Source of the DNA: Legionella anisa
GTDB taxonomy: Bacteria; Pseudomonadota; Gammaproteobacteria; Legionellales; Legionellaceae
Reading direction: 5' to 3'
Length of the DNA: 64,000 nt
NCBI RefSeq assembly: GCF_001467525.1
Contig: NZ_LNXS01000054.1
Span: 334,632 to 398,631 of the forward strand
Numbering within the stretch: position 1 is the stretch's first letter; each line of letters starts with the position of its first letter. Both the position numbers and the translations under genes were made by a program. Below, piece by piece: positions 37,982 to 47,221 of this stretch. The notes beneath the pieces are model-generated. The model worked only from the letters and a program-made list of their open reading frames with translations, was not told where the DNA came from and searched no databases.

Positions 37982-39319
37982 ATGAATTTTGTTTCCTATG
38001 CTCAGAATTTTGAAGATGTGATGCTTTGGCGAGCCCTAAAGCATATTAAAAATGGATTTTATGTTGATGTTGGAGCTAACGATCCCACTCATGATTCTGT
38101 TACCAGAGCATTTTATGAAAATGGGTGGACAGGAATTAATATAGAGCCTGTTTCGCAATGGTTTCAAAAGCTAAAAAAGGAAAGACATCGAGATATTAAT
38201 CTTCAGGTTGCCGCTGGTGAAAAACAAGGTGAGATATTTTTTTATGAGTTGCCTAATACAGGTCTTTCTACCACCAACAAAACAATCGCTGAAAAACATG
38301 AAATTGAACATGGATACACTAAGATAGAAAGAAAAGTTCCAGTAATGATGCTTACTGAAATTATTTGTGAACATCGAATAAAACAAATTCATTTTCTTAA
38401 AATTGATGTTGAAGGGGCCGAAAAAAAGGTATTAGAGGGATTAGACCTTACAAAAATCCGTCCATGGATAGTTTTAGTGGAGTCAACACTTCCTAATACC
38501 CAAATAGAAGATTTTATAGAATGGGAAACTCTTTTACTCAATGCTGATTATGACTATGTATATTTTGATGGATTGAATCGTTTTTATATTGCTAAAGAAC
38601 ACGATAATTTGTCACATAATTTCAAAACACCACCCAATTACTTCGATGGGTTTTTAATGAGTGAAACTCAATCCTTTTGCCGTAATATGATGAATGAAAA
38701 AAATCAATTAAAAGCTGAGCTTATAGAAACAATTGAATTAAAAGAATATAAATCAAATGCCGAGAACCAAATTCACTCATTGACCACATGGCTCGCTGAT
38801 GCCCGTCAAGAAGCAGCGGTTCTTCAAGAGTATAAAACAAATGCTGATGCTCAAATTCACTCATTGACCACATGGCTTACTGATGCCTGTCAAGAAGTAG
38901 AGGTTCTTCAAGAGTATAAAAAAAATGCGGATACCCAAATTCACTCATTGACCAAATGGCTTACCGATGCGCGTCAAGAAGTTGAAGTTCTTCAAGAGTA
39001 TAAAAAAAATGCGGATGATCAAGTCCACTCATTGACCACATGGCTTACTGATGTGCGTCAAGAAGTTGAAGTTCTTCAAGAGTATAAAAAAAATGCGGAT
39101 GCTCAAGTTCATTCATTGACCACATTGCTCACTGAAGCGCGTCAAGAAGTCACAAATGCTGATGCTAAAATTCAATTATTGACAGCTCAGCTAGCCGACG
39201 CACAGAACTTGCTCTCCTTACCGCTAATAAAAATTGCTCTTAAGGTTATCAACACAAGTAATAACCTTTTCACAAAAGTACAATTTTTTAAGGGAATTAA
39301 AAATGAAGCAAAAAAATAA
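37982..39319 (+). CDS. FkbM-family methyltransferase with tandem-repeat coiled coil
   Basis: 445 residues. The N-terminal SAM-dependent domain (about 1-230) starts FVSYAQNFEDVMLWRAL and has DVGANDPTHDSVTR and FLKIDVEGAEKKVLEGL, the FkbM signature. Residues 255-394 consist of five 28-residue repeats (EYKxNADxQ followed by HSLTTWLTDARQEVEVLQ), predicted to be helical. A hydrophobic C terminus follows. In ABC-type O-antigen systems a terminal methyltransferase with a coiled coil can cap and measure chain length (the WbdD principle). By analogy this protein could be a chain-capping ruler; that is inference. Confidence 0.85.
   Translation: MNFVSYAQNFEDVMLWRALKHIKNGFYVDVGANDPTHDSVTRAFYENGWTGINIEPVSQWFQKLKKERHRDINLQVAAGEKQGEIFFYELPNTGLSTTNKTIAEKHEIEHGYTKIERKVPVMMLTEIICEHRIKQIHFLKIDVEGAEKKVLEGLDLTKIRPWIVLVESTLPNTQIEDFIEWETLLLNADYDYVYFDGLNRFYIAKEHDNLSHNFKTPPNYFDGFLMSETQSFCRNMMNEKNQLKAELIETIELKEYKSNAENQIHSLTTWLADARQEAAVLQEYKTNADAQIHSLTTWLTDACQEVEVLQEYKKNADTQIHSLTKWLTDARQEVEVLQEYKKNADDQVHSLTTWLTDVRQEVEVLQEYKKNADAQVHSLTTLLTEARQEVTNADAKIQLLTAQLADAQNLLSLPLIKIALKVINTSNNLFTKVQFFKGIKNEAKK
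38744..39163 (+). repeat. Five in-frame 84-bp tandem repeats in the FkbM gene
   Basis: Units begin at about 38744, 38828, 38912, 38996 and 39080, each encoding 28 residues that start EYK. Units 2 to 5 are the most alike at DNA level, which suggests recent expansion by slippage or recombination. The copy number is a likely variable site between strains. Confidence 0.85.
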
Positions 39320-40187
39320 TTCGCCAAAAATTTCTATTGTGACCCCTTCATTTAACCAAGGCCCTTTTCTTCGACAGTGTATCGAGTCGGTACTTTCTCA
39401 AAATTATCCAAACTTAGAATATATTATTATTGATGGTGGATCCGATGATGATTCATTATCAATTATTCATGAGTTTGAGCCCTATCTTACGTATTGGGTC
39501 AGTGAGCCAGATAAAGGGCAAAGCGATGCAATAAATAAAGGATTCATGAAAGCATCTGGAGAGTTGGTTGCCTGGCTTAATTCTGATGATTATTATCTCC
39601 CTGGTGCGTTTGAAAAAGTGATCAATGCGTATCAAATCAATCCACACGCTCCCTTTTTTTTCGGAGATGGATTTCGAGTTTCAAAAACAGGGGAAGTATT
39701 GGCTCATTTCTTTCCCAAAAACAGTCTAACGTTTGACCGTCAAGCATTAGTTATGGGTTTGAATTATATTTTGCAACCTTCAACATTTATGAATCGCCAT
39801 TGTTTAGAACAAATAGGATATCTTAATGTGGAATTAGAGTATGGAATGGATTCTGATCTGTGGATGCGTCTTTCAGCATTAGGCACCCCATATCCTATCG
39901 ATGAGGTTTTGTCCGCAAGTCGAGAATATGCGGCTACTAAAACCTCTATGGGTTTATTCAAACGCATCGAAGAACTCCGACGTATCTCAATGCAACATTC
40001 TGGGTTAGAAATGACCCCTGGTGTTCTATGTTATCTGCTTGATACCTTGTATCAATTTGCAAAAAATAACGAAGAGATTTTTCCTGGATGGTATCAAGAA
40101 GACATCATCAAACTTTGGGAACGAACAGGAAAGTTGATGGCCCAATTTAATGTAAGAAGTGATGGGTTCCCCCAAAAATCGTCATAA
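39303..40187 (+). CDS. GT2-family glycosyltransferase
   Basis: About 294 residues from the ATG at 39303, preceded by AAGGGAA; the upstream in-frame extension lies inside the FkbM gene and is rejected. The GT-A fold signature is clear: ISIVTPSFNQGPFLRQCIES, IIIDGGSDDDSL, and AWLNSDDYY with the DxD-like metal site. This subgroup is frequent in O-antigen clusters and transfers one sugar in the cytoplasm. It overlaps the FkbM gene by 17 bases, so both are probably cotranslated. Confidence 0.88.
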   Translation: MKQKNNSPKISIVTPSFNQGPFLRQCIESVLSQNYPNLEYIIIDGGSDDDSLSIIHEFEPYLTYWVSEPDKGQSDAINKGFMKASGELVAWLNSDDYYLPGAFEKVINAYQINPHAPFFFGDGFRVSKTGEVLAHFFPKNSLTFDRQALVMGLNYILQPSTFMNRHCLEQIGYLNVELEYGMDSDLWMRLSALGTPYPIDEVLSASREYAATKTSMGLFKRIEELRRISMQHSGLEMTPGVLCYLLDTLYQFAKNNEEIFPGWYQEDIIKLWERTGKLMAQFNVRSDGFPQKSS

Positions 40188-40259
40188 GTCTTTTTTTCTT
40201 CAACATAAGATAAATCGATAGGCGTAAATTGTTCAATAATAGGCATATAGTGATAGTTA

Positions 40260-40820
40260 ATGAATATATTAGATACAAAAATATCCGAAGTGAAAATTAT
40301 AGAACCTCGTGTTTATGGTGATGAGCGTGGTTTTTTTTACGAATCATTTCAAGCTACTCGATACGCGGCATTACTTGGCATACACGATACTTTTGTTCAG
40401 GATAATTTATCGAGGTCGTGTAAAGGGGTTTTGCGAGGCTTACATTACCAATATCAACATGCCCAGGGAAAATTGGTTTCTGTTTTGGCTGGAGAAGTCT
40501 TTGATGTGGCTGTTGATATCAGGTTAGGCTCACCCACTTTTGGATTGTGGGTAGGTGTCATTCTTTCTGGAGAGAATAAGCGTCAGCTTTGGATTCCCAA
40601 AGGCTTTGCCCACGGGTTTTATGTTTTAAGCACTACCGCTGATTTTTTTTATAAATGCACGGATTTTTATCATCCAGAAAGTGAATTGTCGATTCATTAT
40701 CAAGATCCAGAATTGGCTATCGATTGGCCTCTATCTGATGATGTGCAGCTCTCAGCAAAAGATATTCAAGCAAGCCCTTTGAACTTAATTGATCGCCAAT
40801 TTCTGCCGAGATTTCTATGA
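40260..40820 (+). CDS. rmlC: dTDP-4-dehydrorhamnose 3,5-epimerase
   Basis: 186 residues, the standard RmlC length. The cupin motifs GVLRGLHYQ (catalytic His) and IPKGFAHGFYVLS are present, with FYESFQ near the N terminus. It epimerises dTDP-4-keto-6-deoxyglucose to the L-lyxo form. The stop overlaps the rmlD start (ATGA), showing translational coupling. With rmlD here and rmlA/rmlB convergent, the full dTDP-L-rhamnose pathway is present. Confidence 0.95.
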   Translation: MNILDTKISEVKIIEPRVYGDERGFFYESFQATRYAALLGIHDTFVQDNLSRSCKGVLRGLHYQYQHAQGKLVSVLAGEVFDVAVDIRLGSPTFGLWVGVILSGENKRQLWIPKGFAHGFYVLSTTADFFYKCTDFYHPESELSIHYQDPELAIDWPLSDDVQLSAKDIQASPLNLIDRQFLPRFL

Positions 40821-41710
40821 AAATATTAATTATAGGGGCTAATGGTCAAGTTGGTTCAGAAATTATTCAGCTGTTTATGTCAACTGAACATCAAATTGTC
40901 CCTTTGACGAGAAAAGAATTGGACTGCGTTCATGTCAGTGAAGTGATCTCAACTCTTTCTTTGATTCAACCGGAACTGATTATTAATGCATCTGCCTATA
41001 CGGCTGTAGATAAAGCTGAAGATGAAGTGATGTTGGCTCATAGGATTAATGAAGAGTTTGTGCGGCAGTTAGCCCTATATTGTGCGCAGAAGAAAATAGC
41101 CTTAATTCATTTGTCTACAGATTATGTTTTTGATGGTACTAAGAAAGGTGCTTACAGCGAAACAGATAGTACTCATCCTCAAGGTGTTTATGCTCAATCC
41201 AAATTAGCAGGCGAGCAAGCTATCACATCACTACTCAACGAGTATATTATTTTACGAGTGAGTTGGGTGTTCGGGGTTTATGGGGCTAATTTTGTAAAAA
41301 CAATTTTAAAATTGGCTTCATCGAGAGAGGAGCTAAGTGTCGTTGCTGATCAATGGGGTAGGCCAACTGCAGCGCAAGATATTGCCAGAGTATTACTGGC
41401 GATTGTAGCGAAAATAAGTACGCCACCTTTTAATGATTGGGGCGTTTACCATTATGCTGGGGCGGGTGTAACTAACTGGTATGAGTTCTCATGTTTTTTC
41501 ATTGACCTGGCTAAGAAAAAGGGAATGAGTTTGACGCTCTCTCATTTAAGGCCCATAAAATCGGAAGAGTATGTGACTAAAGCAAAAAGGCCAAAAAATT
41601 CAGTTTTAAATACAACAAAAATCGAACAAATATTAAATATTCAGTGCCGGAGTTGGAAGGATTATTTACCGGGAGTAGTGGAGCGTTTCATGGAGCAAAA
41701 TATCTCATAA
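40817..41710 (+). CDS. rmlD: dTDP-4-dehydrorhamnose reductase
   Basis: 297 residues. The N-terminal IIGANGQVGSEI is the RmlD cofactor motif. INASAYTAVDKAE, HLSTDYVFDG and YAQSKLAGEQA give the conserved Thr/Tyr/Lys set. It performs the last step to dTDP-L-rhamnose. Coupled to rmlC by a four-base overlap; converges on rmlA. Confidence 0.95.
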   Translation: MKILIIGANGQVGSEIIQLFMSTEHQIVPLTRKELDCVHVSEVISTLSLIQPELIINASAYTAVDKAEDEVMLAHRINEEFVRQLALYCAQKKIALIHLSTDYVFDGTKKGAYSETDSTHPQGVYAQSKLAGEQAITSLLNEYIILRVSWVFGVYGANFVKTILKLASSREELSVVADQWGRPTAAQDIARVLLAIVAKISTPPFNDWGVYHYAGAGVTNWYEFSCFFIDLAKKKGMSLTLSHLRPIKSEEYVTKAKRPKNSVLNTTKIEQILNIQCRSWKDYLPGVVERFMEQNIS

Positions 41711-41780
41711 CGACTCACTTGGCAAAATTCTACATCTGCCTATCAGTACATCAACTGCTCGATACCAAATTCGTCTTTTG

Positions 41781-42650
41781 TCATTTTTGCTCAATTAACT
41801 GAAGTAAATAAGTCCCATAACCATTTTTACTTAGTTTAAGACCAGTTTCTTTAAGCATTTCTGCGCTTATCCAATTGTTTTTATAAGCGATTTCTTCTAA
41901 GCAAGCGATTTTCAATCCTTGGCGATGTTCAATAGTTTGTACAAAAGAACTTGCGGCTAAAAGACTTTCAGGGGTACCAGTATCTAGCCAGGCGAATCCA
42001 CGTCCAAGCAGTTCTACATGAAGATCCCCGCATTCAAGATAGAACTGATTAATACACGATATTTCCAATTCACCTCGATAGGATGGACGTATTTGTTTGG
42101 CAATGTTTATCACTTGATTATCATAAAAATAAAGTCCGGTTATTGCAAAATTTGATTTAGGATTGGTTGGCTTTTCTTCAATTGATATAGCCTTCATTTG
42201 ATCGTCAAAAGAGACAACGCCAAAGTGTTCGGGGTCTTTTACTGGATAAGCAAAAATAGTGGCCCCTTTTTGACGTGCAGCAATTTCTTGCAGTTTTTTT
42301 GTAAATCCAAGCCCATAAAATATATTGTCACCTAATACCAAACACACATTATCTTGACCTATAAACTCTTCACCAATAATAAAGCCTTGGACTAAGCCAT
42401 CTGGACTGGGTTGCAATGCATACTGTATTTTTATGCCAAATTGTTCCCCATTTCCTAAGATTCGTTGATATGCTGGGCGATCTTCTGGAGTGGTAATCAC
42501 AAGAATTTCACGAATACCCGCTAACATTAGAACGGATAAGGGATAATAAATCATAGGCTTATCATAAATTGGAAGTAATTGTTTTGAGATACCCTGAGTT
42601 ATAGGGTAAAGACGTGTACCAGAGCCTCCTGCGAGCACAATTCCTTTCAT
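41781..42650 (-). CDS. rmlA: Glucose-1-phosphate thymidylyltransferase
   Basis: 289 residues beginning [18 protein letters not shown], the diagnostic RmlA N terminus, with [26 protein letters not shown] and [13 protein letters not shown]. It makes dTDP-glucose from dTTP and glucose-1-phosphate and is usually feedback-inhibited by dTDP-rhamnose. Its start overlaps the rmlB stop by four bases, so rmlB-rmlA form an operon read leftward. Confidence 0.96.
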   Translation of the reverse strand: MKGIVLAGGSGTRLYPITQGISKQLLPIYDKPMIYYPLSVLMLAGIREILVITTPEDRPAYQRILGNGEQFGIKIQYALQPSPDGLVQGFIIGEEFIGQDNVCLVLGDNIFYGLGFTKKLQEIAARQKGATIFAYPVKDPEHFGVVSFDDQMKAISIEEKPTNPKSNFAITGLYFYDNQVINIAKQIRPSYRGELEISCINQFYLECGDLHVELLGRGFAWLDTGTPESLLAASSFVQTIEHRQGLKIACLEEIAYKNNWISAEMLKETGLKLSKNGYGTYLLQLIEQK

Positions 42651-43726
42651 ATGGGTAATTCCTTTTCAGTAACTCTTAATTGTTTTTTTTGTAGAACTTT
42701 GTTTAGCGTATTTTGGCACCAATTTTGATTATTTAGATACCATTCCACCGTTTTCCGCATTCCTGTTTCAAAAGTTTCTCTGGGCTTCCATCCTAATTCC
42801 CGATGAATTTTTGTTGCATCAATGGCATAACGCAGATCATGACCTGCTCGGTCTTTAACATACGTAATTAAATCTTTGTAAAAAGAAATATGTGGTGGTT
42901 TTTGGGGGACTAATTCTTCTAATAGATCGCATACTGTATGAACTACTTCAATATTTTGTTTCTCATTATTTCCGCCAATATTATAGGTAGAACCTATTAC
43001 TCCATTTTTTAAAACCATGTAAAGAGCATGCACGTGATCATTGACATACAGCCAATCCCGAATTTGAGTTCCATTGCCATACACGGGTAAGTTTTTTCCA
43101 GCAAGTGCATTGAGAATTATAACCGGAATTAATTTTTCAGGATATTGATAAGGACCATAATTATTAGAGCAATTCGTTATTATTGTTGGTAATCCATAAG
43201 TTCGATGCCATGCCCTAACTAAATGATCGGAACTTGCCTTACTTGCTGAGTATGGAGAGCTGGGTGCATAAGGAGTTGTCTCAGTAAAGAATTCATTTTT
43301 ATTTTCAAGATCGCCAAAAACTTCATCTGTAGAGATATGATGAAAACGAAATGATTGACGTTGTATTGTCGGCAATGATTGACAATAAACACGCGCGGCT
43401 TCAAGTAAGTTATAAGTCCCAATAATATTTGTTTGTATGAACTCAGCTGGCCCATCAATGGAGCGATCGACATGACTTTCTGCTGCTAAATGCATGATTG
43501 CATCTGGCTGAAATGTAGAAAAGAGATGATTTATTTGATCGTGGGAGCGAATGTCTACTTGTTGAAAAATATGACGTGGATTGTTGATGATGTGATGAAG
43601 CGAATCTAAATTTCCAGCATAGGTCAGTTTATCAACATTGATCACTGTATCCGTAGTACTCTCAATAAGATATCGAACGATTGCGGAACCAATAAAGCCC
43701 GCACCACCAGTAACTAGAATTTTCAT
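42647..43726 (-). CDS. rmlB: dTDP-glucose 4,6-dehydratase
   Basis: 359 residues. The NAD motif is [15 protein letters not shown], the catalytic [11 protein letters not shown] carries Thr-Asp-Glu, and [14 protein letters not shown] the Tyr/Lys pair; [15 protein letters not shown] is also typical of RmlB. It converts dTDP-glucose to dTDP-4-keto-6-deoxyglucose. AAGGTAG precedes the ATG. First gene of the leftward rmlB-rmlA pair. Confidence 0.95.
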   Translation of the reverse strand: MKILVTGGAGFIGSAIVRYLIESTTDTVINVDKLTYAGNLDSLHHIINNPRHIFQQVDIRSHDQINHLFSTFQPDAIMHLAAESHVDRSIDGPAEFIQTNIIGTYNLLEAARVYCQSLPTIQRQSFRFHHISTDEVFGDLENKNEFFTETTPYAPSSPYSASKASSDHLVRAWHRTYGLPTIITNCSNNYGPYQYPEKLIPVIILNALAGKNLPVYGNGTQIRDWLYVNDHVHALYMVLKNGVIGSTYNIGGNNEKQNIEVVHTVCDLLEELVPQKPPHISFYKDLITYVKDRAGHDLRYAIDATKIHRELGWKPRETFETGMRKTVEWYLNNQNWCQNTLNKVLQKKQLRVTEKELPI

Positions 43727-44075
43727 TTTACTACCTTGTAAAACGTTCCTATTATCCCATCTCTAAGATATTTAAAGGTATTTATCTTATTGATTATTGC
43801 CATTATTCTCAATGCAAGAGGAAACTGTCAAGATTAAAATTATTTATCGCTTTATTGTTTCATTTCTTACGCTGAGGTTTCATCAAAATTTAGATAGATC
43901 TATATCTGCAGTATGTCCTAATGAGAGCATTTTGTTCAAAACTGCATGAATGTTTTTAAAAATGCTCCTTTACCTGATTTAAAAAATCGCCTAATCTTAA
44001 GCCAAGGAAAACTACCAACGGGTAGTTCGAGTCAAAATTTCAGCGTTTCAGGTTATCTATTTAGGAGAGTCATTC
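43727..44075. promoter_or_regulatory. 349-bp divergent intergenic region, rmlB / methyltransferase-like gene
   Basis: Non-coding and AT-rich, separating the polysaccharide locus from the right-hand core genes. A small hairpin (AACTACC, a four-base loop, GGTAGTT) lies at 44009-44026, about 50 bases before the rightward ATG. Promoters for both directions are expected but none matches consensus well. Confidence 0.35.
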
Positions 44076-44759
44076 ATGCGTAAATTAGTACTCTGGGGAC
44101 ATAGTGTTGATGAGTATCGTGAGATGTTTGATTTGTCTCAAGAGGATATGAATTCCAAGATTTTAGAATATGGATGTGGTCCCAGTGCAGTAAACGCCCA
44201 ACAGTTTCAGGAAGCGCATCAAGCCGTAAGTTGTGATCCTTTGTTTGTTTTGGATAAAGATACATTATCCTCTAAGGCGGTTATGATTTTTGCACAAATG
44301 GCAGATGAAGTACGCCGAGAACAAGATCAATTTGATTTCAGTCGCACTGGAGGTTTAGAGCAATTGCTGGAGAACCGTCGTAATGGCATGAAAAAATTCT
44401 TTGCCGATTATGAGCAGGGTAAGGCTGAAGGACGATATTATGGTGCAGCAGATTACCATTTACCTTATCCAGATTTCTCTTTTGATTTTGCATTAAGTGC
44501 AAATTACTTGTTTGCTGATTTGGAAGATCAAACAGTCAAATTTCATGTAAATGTAATTCGTGAATTAGCAAGAGTAGCCAAAGAAGTAAGAATTTTTCCC
44601 TTAAATGACATGGAAGGTAAGACCTCTGAGTTTTTAGGTCCCGTATTGCTTGAATTACAAAAAGAAGGATATGGTGTAGAAATTAGAGAAGTAGATTATC
44701 ATTTGCATCAGTCTGAAAATGCAATGCTGCGTGTTTGGGCGCAGAAATGTGATATTTAA
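44076..44759 (+). CDS. SAM-dependent methyltransferase-like protein
   Basis: 227 residues. ILEYGCGPSAVNAQQF near 33 is a class I methyltransferase motif I, and YPDFSFDFALSANYLF near 130 resembles the motif IV region. No membrane span or signal is visible. The substrate is not recognisable. It is followed by a palindromic repeat and then pyrD; no functional link with pyrD is evident. Confidence 0.7.
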   Translation: MRKLVLWGHSVDEYREMFDLSQEDMNSKILEYGCGPSAVNAQQFQEAHQAVSCDPLFVLDKDTLSSKAVMIFAQMADEVRREQDQFDFSRTGGLEQLLENRRNGMKKFFADYEQGKAEGRYYGAADYHLPYPDFSFDFALSANYLFADLEDQTVKFHVNVIRELARVAKEVRIFPLNDMEGKTSEFLGPVLLELQKEGYGVEIREVDYHLHQSENAMLRVWAQKCDI

Positions 44760-44764
44760 TTAAT

Positions 44765-44841
44765 GTAGCCTGGGTGTAGCGAAGCGAAACTCAGGTTTTG
44801 TGTTAACTCTGAACCCCCTGGTTTCGCTTCACCCAGGCTAC
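44765..44841. repeat. Palindromic intergenic repeat (GTAGCCTGGG family)
   Basis: Starts GTAGCCTGGGTGTAGCGAAG and ends CTTCACCCAGGCTAC, the arms pairing around an AT-rich centre. It fills the gap between the methyltransferase-like gene and pyrD. The bases immediately after its right arm (AAGG) form the pyrD ribosome-binding site. First copy to the right of the polysaccharide locus. Confidence 0.85.
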
Positions 44842-44851
44842 AAGGTTTTTT

Positions 44852-45847
44852 ATGTATTCAATGTTACGTCCTTTACTTTTTACTATGGATCCTGAAAGTG
44901 CGCATACTTTTAGTTTATCTGCTTTACATTATGTACCTAAGTTTTGTTTTAAAAAGGCTAAGCCTAAACCTACTACAGCCTTAGGATTGCAATTTCCTCA
45001 TGTTGTTGGTTTGGCAGCAGGTTTGGATAAAAACGGAGAACATTTGGATGCATTGGCCAAATTGGGTTTTTCCTTTATCGAATTAGGAACAGTTACACCA
45101 AGACCACAAATAGGTAATCCCAAACCACGATTATTTCGATTACCGGCGGCTGAAGCGATTATTAATCGCATGGGGTTTAATAACCAGGGTGTGGATGCTT
45201 TGATAGAGCATGTAAAAAAAGCACGTTATAAAGGAATCCTGGGCATTAATATCGGTAAAAATAAAGATACTTTGTTAGAGCATGCCGCAAATGATTACAT
45301 TCATTGTTTGAGAAAAGTGTATGAATATGCTTCATATGTAACCATCAATATTTCTTCACCGAATACTCCGGATCTTCGCCAATTACAGCAGGAAGAGTAT
45401 TTTGCCAATTTATTGTCGCAAATTCATGCTGAACAAATTAAATTATCCGATAAATTCCAGCGCCGTGTTCCCTTGGTGGTTAAAATATCACCAGATGAAG
45501 ATCCGGAAACATTAAAGCAAATGACTGAAGTGATTTTGAATTATGGTATTGAAGGAATTATTGCAACGAATACAACTTGTTCTCGCAACGGAGTGTCTCA
45601 TTTACCTTCTGCTGAAGAAACCGGAGGGCTAAGCGGAAAACCTGTGTGGGAGCTCTCTACTCAGTGTTTGCGTCTGCTAAAACAGTATGTAGGTAACGAC
45701 GTAACTTTAATCGGAGTCGGAGGCATTGACAATTGCAGCAGTGCACAGGCGAAGTTGGATGCAGGTGCTTCATTAATCCAAGTGTATACGGGGTTGATTT
45801 ACAAGGGGCCTGATTTGGTATATGAGTTAGCAAAAGGATTAAAATAA
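44852..45847 (+). CDS. pyrD: Dihydroorotate dehydrogenase (quinone)
   Basis: 331 residues, the class 2 membrane-associated type that passes electrons to quinone in pyrimidine synthesis. [49 protein letters not shown] (catalytic Ser region) and IATNTTCSR are typical, and GVGGI near 290 binds FMN phosphate. AAGG about six bases before the ATG comes from the edge of the adjacent repeat. Confidence 0.96.
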   Translation: MYSMLRPLLFTMDPESAHTFSLSALHYVPKFCFKKAKPKPTTALGLQFPHVVGLAAGLDKNGEHLDALAKLGFSFIELGTVTPRPQIGNPKPRLFRLPAAEAIINRMGFNNQGVDALIEHVKKARYKGILGINIGKNKDTLLEHAANDYIHCLRKVYEYASYVTINISSPNTPDLRQLQQEEYFANLLSQIHAEQIKLSDKFQRRVPLVVKISPDEDPETLKQMTEVILNYGIEGIIATNTTCSRNGVSHLPSAEETGGLSGKPVWELSTQCLRLLKQYVGNDVTLIGVGGIDNCSSAQAKLDAGASLIQVYTGLIYKGPDLVYELAKGLK

Positions 45848-45956
45848 AAACAGTAGAGAAAGGAGTTCTGCACCTCATCTCTTCTGCCTAATGTGCTTTA
45901 TGCGCGGTATCCAGGACGATGCATTCTACGGTTACAGTTATGGTTATGCTAAAAAA

Positions 45957-46192
45957 CTGTCATCCCTGCATAGGCACACTACTGTCCGGTAAAAGGAAAA
46001 GGCAAGTAGGTTGGGTCATTTTGACCCAACAACTTAAGACGCTCGCCGAGGCCTCGATGAATTGGACGTGTGAATGAGAGTGCAATAGGTGATTGTGAGT
46101 TGTGTTTGTTGGGTCAACGACCCAACCTACTCGCTTAATTTGAGCTGTGAACTATTTTGATGGATGGATCCCTGCCTACGCAGGGATGACAG
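45957..46192. repeat. Nested inverted repeats after pyrD
   Basis: Outer arms CTGTCATCCCTGCATAGGCA (45957-45976) and its near-exact reverse complement (46173-46192) enclose a second pair, GTAGGTTGGGTC near 46006 and GACCCAACCTAC ending at 46130. The right outer arm is itself a hairpin (ATCCCTGC/GCAGGGAT). This fills most of the 414-base gap between pyrD and the GNAT gene; no coding sequence is seen there. Confidence 0.7.
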
Positions 46193-46261
46193 GCAGCAAA
46201 TGACATTCTTTCTGGTTAAGTTTTGTGAGGATCTCTCTGGATTCGATGGGAACTATTTAAG

Positions 46262-47041
46262 ATGAAATGTATTACTAAAGATCTGGCAGCACAAATGGAG
46301 TCTTGCATCAAGCAAACTCATATCGAAGTAACCGAGCAGTATCCTCAAGGAACGATATTGGAAATTAATGGAGGCGCTGCCTGTTTTTCAGGATTTGATT
46401 CATACTTGTCACAAGTAGTAGGGTGGGGATTTAATACAAAGTTTAAGCATTTTCAGTCTGAAATTGAATGCATAGAACAATTTTATAGGGCATTAAATCA
46501 TAAACGAGTAGATATTGAATTATGTCCTTTTGTAGGAAATGAGCTCACCGCATTTTTAAGTCAGCGTGGTTATTGCATTAGTGAATTAAATAATGTCTCA
46601 GTCCTGGATTTAAAAACATATCAGCCGCGTGATTGCGTTGATCCTTTAACGATTAGAGAAATAAAATCGAGCGAAACGAAGGAGTGGGCCAAAAGAGTAG
46701 CTCTAGGCTTTGATGCTCCTGAGGCTGAAGATCAATTTTTTCGTTATGTACAATCTAAGGGGGTCAGTGCCTATGCTGTTTATGATAAAGAGGTCATTGT
46801 TGCTGGAGCAACACTTGCCATGCACGGCGATTTTTGTGATTTAGGGGTTACCAGTGCTTTACCGGCTTACCGAGGGAAAGGGTTGCAAAAAAAATTATTA
46901 ATGGCTCGATTGAATACCGCAAAACAGCATGGATTGTCTTGGGCAACGGTTACAACAGAACCTGGAAGCGTTTCCGATTGTAACGTGCAAAAAGTAGGGT
47001 TTCATTGCGCTTATACACGAATCAAAATGACCTTGGAATGA
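46262..47041 (+). CDS. GNAT-family N-acetyltransferase
   Basis: 259 residues. The C-terminal part has LGVTSALPAYRGKGLQKKLL, with the acetyl-CoA binding RGKG motif, and ends SVSDCNVQKVGFHCAYTR, typical of GNAT enzymes. The N-terminal half (about 1-120) is less conserved and may be a degenerate GNAT domain. The acceptor is unknown. It stands alone between two repeat elements. Confidence 0.8.
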   Translation: MKCITKDLAAQMESCIKQTHIEVTEQYPQGTILEINGGAACFSGFDSYLSQVVGWGFNTKFKHFQSEIECIEQFYRALNHKRVDIELCPFVGNELTAFLSQRGYCISELNNVSVLDLKTYQPRDCVDPLTIREIKSSETKEWAKRVALGFDAPEAEDQFFRYVQSKGVSAYAVYDKEVIVAGATLAMHGDFCDLGVTSALPAYRGKGLQKKLLMARLNTAKQHGLSWATVTTEPGSVSDCNVQKVGFHCAYTRIKMTLE

Positions 47042-47057
47042 TGTTTATTGCCAATAT

Positions 47058-47143
47058 GTAGCCTGGGCGCAGCGGCAGCGAACCTGGACTCGAATATTCG
47101 TTCACATCACCCACCCCGGGTTACGCTGCGCTGATCTAGGCGA
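47058..47143. repeat. Palindromic intergenic repeat (GTAGCCTGGG family, decayed right arm)
   Basis: The left arm GTAGCCTGGGCGCAGCGG is intact; the right side CCGGGTTACGCTGCGCTGAT has lost the terminal CCCAGGCTAC. It lies between the GNAT gene and msbA. Confidence 0.7.
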
Positions 47144-47221
47144 TCTATGTGTTATAAGGAATATTAGCACTTCCATGTAATAACAGTTACAATAACCCAT
47201 TTTGCTTGAACTGCTTGAGTC

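Noticed and set aside
38744-39163. Tandem repeat as a CRISPR array
   Set aside because: The units are contiguous, in frame and encode 28-residue helices; there are no spacers.
45848-46261. Possible mobile element or integrase remnant after pyrD
   Set aside because: Only short inverted repeats are present; no transposase-like coding sequence was found.
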